Positions 35,581 through 44,770 of a stretch of DNA of 64,000 bases are shown in pieces. A program made the position numbers and the translations under genes. Each line of letters begins with the position of its first letter. Position 1 is the first letter of the stretch. The notes beneath the pieces are model-generated. The model was given only the letters and a program-made list of their open reading frames with translations, ran no database searches and was not told the origin of the DNA. Origin of the DNA: Bryum argenteum (Eukaryota; Streptophyta; Bryopsida; Bryales; Bryaceae); NCBI GenBank assembly GCA_037043015.1, contig CM073331.1, positions 3,741,501-3,805,500 on the forward strand, read 5' to 3'.

Positions 35581-36699
35581 AGTGTATTTGCGTAAGTGAG
35601 GTAATTGATGGTGGTGGTATGAACCTGGTGTCCTTGAGTTGTGCTTGTATGAAGTGAGTGTTGATCAAGTTTCGATAGTGATCATGTTGTGATTTAGTGT
35701 AGTAATCCTTAAGTAGTTGAATATTGTGTGAAATGACTGTTGGATAATTTAGGGGAAATAGGTCTCTCTGTTGGAGCCATTTATGGTATGTGGTGTTATT
35801 GTGGTGCCATTTGCATAGGTATGTGTTGTGGGTATTAGGTATTTTGTATTTGTCTTTTGTGAATTCTTGTTTTGTGATTTAATATTGTAGTTATGGGATA
35901 TTCTAGAGGGTTGTTTTTAATGTTAGGTGGGGGGCTTATTTGGTGAGTATCTTGGTGGGTAGTAGGTTGTGGTCGGGTGTTTAAATGTCTTGGGAGTAAG
36001 TCAAAATTGTCTGAGATGTATCTTGGTTTGAGTGTGCGGGCCGGTGGGTGTTGGGTGCAGGGGTTAGGGCAATTTGGGTTGCATTTAGTTTGGCAAAATA
36101 GTTTTTCAGCTATTTCTAGCGCACTTTTCTCAAGTTTAGTTGGTGTTTTATAGTAGGTTGCAAAGTCGGTTGGTGACATGAGGTTCGTACGGTTTGGAAG
36201 AGAGATGTGTTTGATTTTGTAGATATTGTGTATTAGAAGCTTGTGTAAGAGCTTGATTGATAGTTCCAGGTTGAGGTGAGGAAGTTCGGTTGTGGCTTGT
36301 TCTAACCACTCGTTCAGATTCGGTTTTGTGTAATTGGAAGTCATCATTAGTACTTTTTAGATGTATACCTCCATCTTGTTTGAGAAGAAATAGTGTTCTT
36401 GATATGGGAGAGTTTATACGATCGGAGGCTTTTAACAGGGATGTTTTGCGCTGCACCGTGTTTGGAAGTTATGTGTTGAATAAGGCCTTTGTAAATATTG
36501 CCTAGTCTTCCTTGATCGTTAAGTGCATTTCTAAGTTGTTCGCCGATACATCTTAGATATCGTTTTTTAGTGAGAATGCTTGAAGACCAAAGAGTTTGTG
36601 GGGAAGTTGGGTAATCACGTTCATTTGTGCATTTTGGAAGGCGCAGATTGTTTTTTGGATTCCTATAATTTTTTGTCAAGTTTTTTGATGGTTGAAAGT

Positions 36700-38440
36700 G
36701 AGAATGGGACTGCATAGAAGCTATATGCGATCCCCGCTCTCGATGATTTGTATCAACCATGTTGATTTTTGTTTGATTGTTGCGGGGCATTTTGCGAGTT
36801 GTTTACATTGGTCGGTGAGTTTGTTTGTCGCGATGTGTGTTTGGATTTTCCATTTTAGAGAGGGTACCATGTGGATACCAAGGTAGACATAAGGTTCGTT
36901 TTGGTGAAGGATAGGAATTGGTTGGTTTCTATAGGTGATGTGGTGTTGCTCTATTTTTTCCTTGAATTTATCAGGCTTTATTTTGGATTTATTTGACATG
37001 ACTGTGTAATAGCACATTTTTTGTTTGAGGTCCATACCGCCCATTCACAAAATTTATCTATTTTGTATATTTGAGTTTGTATGGATTGGAGGGTGTTTGC
37101 AAGTCCTCTGCTAAATCGTCTGCGTATGCGGCAGATTTGTAATGTTTATTTTCGATGTACCAAATGTATAGCCATTATTCCCTCTTTGTAGCCATCTTAG
37201 TAGTGGTTCTAGAAATATGAGAAATAGGTAGGGGCTTAATGTGTCGCCTTGAATGGTTCCTCTTTGTATTGGAATTGGTTCTGTCTTGCCAAAAATATTC
37301 GCTGTGAATATTGTGGAAGAGTTTGCGTATATGTTACCAATTAGCGAATCTGCGTCTAAAGGGTAACCAAGGTCTTTCATTCTGCGAGTAGTCGAGCATG
37401 GTCTAGGGAACCGAATGCATTTTGAAGTCTATATATAGTATATAGATGTCTTGATTTGTGAGTTTTGCGTCCTCTAATCTGCGAGTGATGAGTTGTATTT
37501 GTCTGGTTTGTGCTTCTTTTCTCGCTCGGGAAGCTTCTCTTATTTGTCATGTAGTATTTGGTGATGTTCGCCGTATGTTGAAAGTATAAGTGTGAGAGTA
37601 CTCGTGAAGAGTTTGTAGATTGTATTGGCTAGCGCTATAGGCACGTGGTTTGGTAATCTTCTTTGGATCGCCCTTTTTGTATAGTAGTATGGTTAGGCTT
37701 AGTTTCCATGATCTTTGGTATTTGACGTTGTTTGTAGCGATGGTGAAAAAACATGGATAGTAGTTTATGAAAGTTGTCGGGCATGTTTTTTTAGAATGGA
37801 GTTAGGGATTCTATCCGGTCTGGTGCTTTATTATTGGATAGTTGTTTTAAACATTGGCCATATATTTCATCGTTGAAGTATTTATGTAAGGGGGTTTGTG
37901 GATTACCTCTTTTGTCTATTACAAAGCCGTCTAAATCGTGCCATGGGTATTGTCTCACGCTACATGTGCATAGTGTTGGGTGTTGGGGTTGGTGATAACA
38001 TGTTGGGTTTGTGGGCCTATTAGTTTGTGATTGTTGTGTGTGTATTTCAATTGCGATGTCTTTCGGGTTGGTTAAGAGGTTGTTATATCTATCTATGATG
38101 CAGTCAAGTGGTGGAGTATCTTGATATCTAAAGACTTTTTTGTTTATTTTTTTTGGATTTTTGTCGTATAACTGCCTATATTTCGTGATGGCTTTTTTAA
38201 TGCATGCTTGGGTGAATTTCGTAGTGATTTTTGTGCTTGTTTTTTTGATGATTTTGCTATTTCGCTAGGGTTTGGATCCATTCTTGTGGATTGTTGGTTT
38301 GTAGTGGAGGTGGTGGAATGTCTATGTGTGTATGTTTGCTTAGTTCTTCTATTATGGGGTGTTGCCGCCAATTGGGGGTGTTTTTAGATTGTATATAGCC
38401 TTGCGAATTAGATGGAATGTGGTTAGGTGTTTTTTCCATT
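36700..38440 (-). pseudogene. LINE reverse transcriptase domain
   Basis: The palm motif PIQRGTIQGDTLSPYLFLIF is intact at 37111-37380, and the catalytic YADD (in SAAYADDLAE) is at 37126-37115 in a shifted frame. The thumb-type motif YLGIHMVPSLKWKIQTHI lies in 37044-36721. The N-terminal part (38440-37400) is scattered over frames. It copies element RNA into DNA at the nicked target. Confidence 0.88.
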
Positions 38441-38708
38441 GTTTTGGAGTTTTCTTGGTAGAAATCCTCCTTGTTCGGATGTGCGTGGTGTTAGTGTAGG
38501 CAAGGGTGGTTGCTGCAAGTGTTTTCAATTAACTTGGATGTTTTTTGAATTAAGTGGTTTAGTTTTTCGCATGCCGTTTGCCATTGTGTATTTGTTAATT
38601 GAGTGTTTGAGAGAAGAGAGGTGAGGTCATTGATTTCGTTTGAGTTGTCTTCATAGAATATTGTTTTGAATTTATCAAGGCTTTCTTGTGGAATAGGATT
38701 TAAAAGTC

Positions 38709-39530
38709 TTATTGGTTTAGATGTTGGTTCTTGTGGGGTCTTATGAGCGGTGTGTTTGGAGGTATTTGAAGAGTAATTGGAGAATGATCCGAGTTGAGGT
38801 TATGTTCTGTAATAGTTAGCGATGTATATAAATTGTTATTGGGGGTCTTTATAAAAAATCCATCTATTAGGCTGGTTTCACTATAATTTTGTCCTCCTTG
38901 TCTCGAATATACAGTGTTTGTTGGTATATATGTTAGTTGTAGGGAATTTGTGAATGCTCGCCAATCCTTGTCTTCTAATTGCGGTGGAGTTGTGTCTAAT
39001 TCGTGTCGACGACCTATGAGAGCTATGTCTCTATTAAAATCCCCACATAATATTTGAATGTGGTTAGGGTGTGCTGTAATCTGTTGTGTTATTTGTAGTT
39101 GTATTGTTTCTAAGTAAGGGGTGTCTTCTGGATGTGACGGCATGTACATGTGTATAAGTAACCAAGGTTGTAGGGGTTCGTTTTTTATTTTTATGATTTG
39201 TAAATATGGTGATATTGCGGCGGGGGTTGGGATTTTGGTAACATTACCAGGTATGTGTATTTGTTGTTTATAAATAACAAAAGGCCCCCTCTTGTAGGTG
39301 TATATTCCATTCGTTGTTGCATGCATCGCGTTAGTGCGTGTGTATTGTTGAAGATCATTTTGTGATTTGGAAATAGGTTTTGAAGGTATTTGGTAGATTT
39401 TGTGGCAGTTAGTTTAGTTTCTTGTATTGCGATGATTGCAGGGCTTGTTGGAGTGTTAGTGATTAATTCGTGTAGATTTGGGAGGGCGGTGTTGAGCGAT
39501 GAGGCATTCCATGTGACTATATGTGTTTTA
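38709..39530 (-). pseudogene. LINE APE-type endonuclease domain
   Basis: Motifs in order are WNASSLN near 39510, AIIAIQETKLT near 39430, then after a frameshift near 39320 ILCGDFNRD, SLIDGFF and NSDHSPITLQ. These are the Asn, Glu, Asp and Asp-His positions of the exonuclease III/APE fold that nicks the target. One frameshift separates the N-terminal quarter. Confidence 0.9.
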
Positions 39531-40156
39531 TGGTTTGTGGTGATTGGTGTTGTATTTTGTGGGGGGGGTACATCCGGTCTTTGGAGGGGATGGGAGTATT
39601 CGGGGAAGAGGTTCGTTGAATTTTAGGGCTTCTGTAAGTAGGTTCTCGGGTAGAAATGGGAATTTGTTTTTAGTTGTTCTTGATTGGGTGGTGTGTTGTT
39701 TTGTTGAATGAATTCGTATAATTGTTTGTGTATGGTATTGGGGGGTTTATTAGGTTACAATTTATGTTTTTGAATTGTGTATATGGGTGTGGGTTGTTAA
39801 GATGTCTTTTGGTGGGTTTTGAAGTGTGGCCATTTCGTTCAAGAATATAGTAGTCCAATTAGGATTTGTGGGATGTTCAAGGATTCGATTTGCATGTTTC
39901 GGTGATGGATTTATTGTTGTGATAAGAGCGTATAATATGCGAGGTCTTTGGGTGATGGTAGTTTTTCCGGATGTAATTTGTAAGATATGGGTATTTTATT
40001 TGTGCTTCGGATGTTGTGGGTGAGTATTTATGAGACATGGCGCGAATTGTGTTGATAGATGTTGGTATTAGGATGTAGACTAATTGTGCATGGTATAAAG
40101 TAGTTTTTGCATCTACGTTTGTGAACGGATGGGTGTGTTTTAAGTATATTTGGCAT

Positions 40157-40186
40157 GGGCCCCAGGTTAGTTTCGATATCACCGCA
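40157..40186 (-). other. Altered second 2A-like motif
   Basis: On the minus strand the sequence reads CGDIETNLGPMP. Flanking codons (HLTR before, NILKTHPSVHK after) resemble those around the motif at 40883-40912. The invariant NPGP is NLGP here, which should abolish ribosome skipping. Confidence 0.85.
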
Positions 40187-40426
40187 TCGTGTTAAATGAT
40201 ATTTGTCATTTGTATGTGTATTGATAATTTTTAGAAGTGTGGTTTGTTGATTTTGGTACTTTTGTAGATATAGTGTTGTTTGTGTGTGTTTTGTATGTTT
40301 TTGAGTTATTGATTTGTAGGTGAGTTGGAGAGGTCGGGTTTGTTTGTTTGTATGTATAGTGTAGTGCGTAGCGTTTGTTGTTTGGAGGTTGGATATTTTA
40401 GTATGTTTTGAGTGATGTAATTGTTG

Positions 40427-41749
40427 TTACAGAGTGGAATGTTTTTGTTTTTTGTTGGGTTTATTTAGTTTTTGAGGCCAAATTATCAGTGTGGATGTAA
40501 TGGTGTGTATTTGGATTTTGTATGTTGTTTTTAGTTTATAGGCGAGGCTGGGAGGCCGAACTTGGTTTTTTATTTGGTTAGAATTGTGTGTGTGGTTTGT
40601 TTGTTTACTTATGGATATTTTATGGTATTTTATGTAGTGTAGATGTTCTCTTGTGACGAGGTATTTTGGTTTGTTTCTGTTAATTTGGTTTAGTTTTAGT
40701 AGCCCCATAAGTTGAGCTTTTTGTGTCTCTAACTTGGGTGTAATGGTGCGTGTGTGGGTTTTGTATGTTGTTTTTAGATTTGGTTTATAGGTGAGGCCGG
40801 GAGGCCGAGCTCGCATTTTCATGTTTAACGTGTTTTGTGTGCGGTTTGTATGTTTCGGGTGTTTTTCAAACACATCTGGCATAGGGCCAGGGTTGGTTTC
40901 AATATCCCCACATTTGATTAGATGATGCATGTCATTATATTTGTAATAATATGTGTTGAAAGTTCTCTTGGATACATTCATTGAGGTAGTGTTAAAAATA
41001 GTCTTTTTATCAAATTTGGTTTTGGCCAAGAAATATATTAATTGAAAAAATAGGTTATCTAAAAATAGGTTTTCTAAAAATAGGTTTTCTAAAAATAGGT
41101 TTTCTAAAAATAGGTTTTCTAAAAATAGGTTTTCTAAAAATAGGTTTTCTAAAAATAGGTCTTCTAAAAATATGTCTTCTAAAAATATGTCTTCTAAAAA
41201 TATGTCTTCTAAAAATAGGTTTTCTAAAAATATGTCTTCTAAAAATATTTTTTCTAAAAATAGATTGATAATTAATTTAAAAATATTTGTATTTTTACTT
41301 ACTTTTATTAGTATTTTTATTTTTAGTAAATCTAGTAGTATTTCTATTTTTAGTAAGTCTATTTTTGGGGCCTGCGGCGGGCTTCCGGCCGGGCAGCCAA
41401 CTCTCCCTGCTTCCAAATTCTTCCTATATATTTCTAGGGAAATTGTAATTCCATTACTTAATTGTTTACTTTTCTCTTTTTCACATATATCAAGATAAAT
41501 ACTACTATTATCTTTTATTTTAAGTCTCTTTGTATTCCAGCTTCTATTTATAGAATTTACTATTATAATCTTGGATTCTCTTTTGCGTGATTTTAATTTA
41601 GAATTCATGTTACTCATTATTAAATTGATTATTTTTTCATCTCTTAATTTTGGGTCCACTGAAAATGATATTCTATTTTTAGAGATCTTGCCTTTTGGTA
41701 CATTTTTATTTTTATTATTTCTTTGGTAATGATTTCCTACCCCATCCAC
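40427..41749 (-). CDS. 440-aa Lys-rich frame with LFLEN repeats and a 2A-like site
   Basis: An intact frame precedes the endonuclease on the same strand. It has a basic N-terminal half, a short GC-rich insert coding AGRVGCPAGSPPQAP, about 14 tandem five-residue units (LFLEN, IFLED), then a stretch ending HHLIKCGDIETNPGP and a Pro/Lys/Thr-rich C terminus. The C terminus holds an internal duplication (RPPGLTYKPNLKTTYKTHTR and RPPSLAYKLKTTYKIQIHT). It probably represents the 5' coding part of the LINE, with the 2A-like site splitting off the N-terminal product. I know no family for the N-terminal part, and translation of the repeat may be fortuitous. Confidence 0.5.
   Translation of the reverse strand: MDGVGNHYQRNNKNKNVPKGKISKNRISFSVDPKLRDEKIINLIMSNMNSKLKSRKRESKIIIVNSINRSWNTKRLKIKDNSSIYLDICEKEKSKQLSNGITISLEIYRKNLEAGRVGCPAGSPPQAPKIDLLKIEILLDLLKIKILIKVSKNTNIFKLIINLFLEKIFLEDIFLENLFLEDIFLEDIFLEDIFLEDLFLENLFLENLFLENLFLENLFLENLFLENLFLDNLFFQLIYFLAKTKFDKKTIFNTTSMNVSKRTFNTYYYKYNDMHHLIKCGDIETNPGPMPDVFEKHPKHTNRTQNTLNMKMRARPPGLTYKPNLKTTYKTHTRTITPKLETQKAQLMGLLKLNQINRNKPKYLVTREHLHYIKYHKISISKQTNHTHNSNQIKNQVRPPSLAYKLKTTYKIQIHTITSTLIIWPQKLNKPNKKQKHSTL
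40883..40912 (-). other. 2A-like ribosome-skipping motif
   Basis: Minus-strand codons read CGDIETNPGP followed by MP, matching the 2A consensus D-[V/I]-E-x-N-P-G-P exactly. 2A peptides make the ribosome release the upstream product and continue from the final Pro. They are known at the N terminus of some LINE proteins in animals and trypanosomes. Confidence 0.9.
41050..41268. repeat. 15-bp minisatellite, in frame with the minus-strand ORF
   Basis: About 14 units of TCTAAAAATAGGTTT and its variants (TCTAAAAATATGTCT) occur. Because the unit is 15 bp it keeps the minus-strand frame open as LFLEN/IFLED repeats. Confidence 0.95.
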
Positions 41750-43085
41750 TATTTTGTTATTATTTTTCCTACTGATTTGAACACATTATTTTTAGTATTG
41801 CTTACTTTAATTGAAACCTTCAATATTCTTAATTTAACTATCTTTATCATATTTTTATATATCTCCTTTCTTAATTTTAATTTATTATATGTCTTTCCAC
41901 TCTCCTTGATTTTTCTATTTTTAGTCGTTTTATCATTCCTTATCTTTTGTTGGTTTTTGCTTTCAATTTCTCTTCTCCATAGTAATTTGTATCTATATCT
42001 ATTTTTACTTCCCATTGTTTTTCTATTTTTAGATATTATTGTTTTTTCTTTCTTTGATCTTCTTTTGCAATTATTCTTTCTTGTGTATATTACCCTCTTT
42101 TTATTCTCTTTCCTAGCCGTCATATTTTTATTTTTGACTTTTTAAGGCTTTATTCTTATACCTTTTTATCTCATCAAATTTATTATATTTTATTTTTGTA
42201 TTTGGTAATTTTATTTCTTTTCTGATTTTTATTTTTATTGTTATTTTCCTATTTTTTTCCATCTTTGATATATTTTTACGAAATGACGTTCTCAAGCCAT
42301 TCCCTCTTATATTTATCTTCATACTTTCGTTTTTCCTTTTTAAATCAGAGCTCTTACTTCTACTTTTTCCTTTCCCATTATTCCTATTCTCTTTGTATTT
42401 ATAGATGTCTTTTATCTTGTACATTATCTTCTTCCAATTCTGTTTTTTCCATAATGATTCTCTATATACATTTGTTCTTGGTTTATTTATTTTTTCTTTC
42501 ACGGTATTTCTATTTACTTTTACTTTAAATTCCTTATTCTTTCCGTTTATTGTATTTTTAATTAATTTTACTTTGAGTGCATATATTTTTATTTTAATGT
42601 TATACTTATATATTTTTATTTTTTTCCTTTTAGTTCCACTTTTATTTTCTTTACTTTTAGTTTCACTTTTGTTTTCTTAACTTTTATTTTTTAAATTTTA
42701 TTTTCTTTTCTTTTATTTTCACTTTTATTTTCTTTATATTCAATTTTTTCCCTTTGCTTTTACTTTTTTACCTTCTTGTTTATTTTAATTTTGTATTTAC
42801 TTTTACTTATCTTAATTATGCTTTCATTTACTGCATTTGATTTATCCTATTCTTGTTTATTTTTTCTTTTGTTGTTGTATATTCTATTTTTATTTTTATT
42901 TTAACTATTTTTATTTCTATTTTATTTATTTTTATCTTTTTATTCTTATTTAAGTTCTTTCTTTCCTTTGTTTTATATTTGGAGTTCATTAATTTCTTCA
43001 AGTTGGTGGTATTTAGTAATACCTTATTATTTTTTTTCGTGTTTGTTATTAGTATAAAAATATACCAACAATAAAAACTTGTATC
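41269..43085. other. 1.8-kb pyrimidine-rich tract (Lys-rich on the minus strand)
   Basis: The plus strand is dominated by T with C, so the minus strand is purine-rich. It holds Lys/Arg/Ile/Asn-rich open stretches (42123-41749, 42502-42128) in different frames. A short GC-rich island at 41368-41412 interrupts it. It may be the 5' region of the LINE. No recognisable domain. Confidence 0.6.
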
Positions 43086-43108
43086 TTACATTGCGTTATT
43101 TGTCAAAG

Positions 43109-44705
43109 CTAGTTTGACGTGTCCATGTTTCCTTCGATCGCCAAAATATCCGATCTTTCCCCTACACTATCTATGCATTGCATTGTAGTCGCTAATTGTT
43201 GTTTGAGTAGAGCTAGCTGTGTGTTCAACTTCTTTGAAGATGTGTCCACATACTCTTTTGCTTCCTTGATCATTGACTCCTTCATGGTTCCAAGCTCTCT
43301 TCGTATCTCGTTATTGCCTTCTTTGACCGCATCTTTCATGAGTTTCTCAAGCTCTTTTTTGAATAACCCTTGTGTGGAGCATTTTCCATGGCTTCGACCG
43401 TGTTTGCTAATGCCGTGTTGACATCCGAAAACCCCAAAGATGTAAGTTCCTCTTGAGATGGTGCATTAATTCCATCAAGACTCTTAGGGTGAGGGGTAAA
43501 TTCCACATATTTACCCAACATTTTTACATTCTTTTTTAAGTGTTTCTTATAAACAAATGGATTTAGACACTCGGACGTTACAACTTCCCACATGCTTTTT
43601 ACCCTCAAGTCGGAAAAACACATTGACAACATTTTTCTCGCCCATATGTTTTTTAATCTCATACTCAATTTCTTGAGTACTTTTGACTTTGTTGAGATTT
43701 TTGACTATGAGGATGAGTGCATTCTTTTGGGCTTTCTCTTTGTCCGTTAGCTTCTCTTTCATTGAAACTTTTGCCTCTAGGATTTCATTATCAACCGTGA
43801 CTTTGTATTTTATGATCTTGTTACATTGTTCGGTGATGTGGCAACAACCCACGCAAAGTTAAATTCTTTTTCTTTTGGACATTAGTTATCTCATACTCAT
43901 GACCTCTATAAAACCCTTCCGCCATGGTTTCCTCTAAAACATCAAACCATTCTTTGCCCCTAAGGTTTTCGCTTGAAATCTTTCTTTGAAAGGAGGTTAT
44001 TGAGTGCCGGTCGTCATACGACTTGCACACTTTACCCCTCCTCGAGACGTTATCATCCATAGTAAGGATGAACGCCTCGTTCCTTGGAGGAGTGCCTTTC
44101 CATCCTTATGGGGCTCTTTCAAATGAATTTTAATTAGGCCATTCCAAGTCGTAGACTTGTGAAAACAAAAATTGCTATGTTTTCACTAATTTCTTCTCCA
44201 ACTTCTATCTTCATCTTTTTAGTTTTTCTTTTGTTTTCTCCAATATCAAGTCTCTTGCCCATCTATTCTCTTCTATTTCAAAATGGATGGCTATGTGGTA
44301 GTCAAATGAAAACCCTTGGTCGTCAACCTCAACATCAAACGGGATTTGAGTGAGGTTGAAGTGTTGGCCTTCCACCCCATCTTTCCTTTTGTAGGGCCAT
44401 TCTTGTTGAATAACCCAAGGAAAAGAAGGGGTGGCGTTTAGGGTTTCCTTTGCCTCCTCATGTTCCATGCCACTTTTCATTAACTCATGCACACTTACAA
44501 ATCTATCCTTTGGTAAATTCTTTTTGCGATTGGTCCAATTTAGTGCTTGAAACCCAAGCCAAAAGGGAGGACGTGGTGCAATATGCTCCTTTCCCTTAGC
44601 CTTCTTTTGGCTTGACGTTTCGTTCATTGAACTTAATCTCTTTTGTGAAGCACTCACCTCTTCCATACCAACATCTTTGGGGTTTGAGGAACTTGTGGAT
44701 GCCAT
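43109..44705 (-). pseudogene. Broken ORF: RRM-like domain plus coiled coil, probably transposon-derived
   Basis: The ATG at 44705 sits directly after a TTTTCAG acceptor, implying an upstream exon. Successive frames give: ASTSSSNPKDVGMEEVSAS and FWLGFQALNWTNRKKNLP (to 44211), MDDNVSRRGKVCKSYDDRHS (44060), CCHITEQCNKIIKYKV and ALILIVKNLNKVKSTQEIEY (43852), GKYVEFTPHPKSLDGINAPS (43668), and a coiled coil with KELEKLMKDAVKEGNNEIRR (43339-43109). The LILIVKNL...VNVFF pattern resembles an RRM-like fold such as those in LINE ORF1 proteins. At least four frameshifts are needed to read it through, so this copy is dead. Its position upstream of the LINE on the same strand would suit an ORF1, but it could be a separate insertion. 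Confidence 0.6.
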
Positions 44706-44770
44706 CTGAAAATATAAACAATGTTTCTGTAAGGTTTGTAGAGGTTTGCTCTCTTTTACCTCTCTTCCAT

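Larger units (their letters stand above)
33575..41000 (-). mobile_element. Long non-LTR retrotransposon (LINE), frameshifted
   Basis: Reading on the minus strand, the order is: 2A-like motif (40912), APE endonuclease (39530-38709), reverse transcriptase (about 38400-36700), a spacer domain with Cys cluster (36347-35835), an unassigned domain (35580-34850), RNase H (34720-34168) and a C-terminal Cys/His motif (33877-33575). Coding is broken by many frameshifts, so this copy is dead. The coding strand is rich in A and C and poor in G and T, over more than 7 kb. The 5' boundary is unclear; the Lys-rich region up to about 43080 may belong to it. The clade could not be fixed by eye. Confidence 0.85.
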
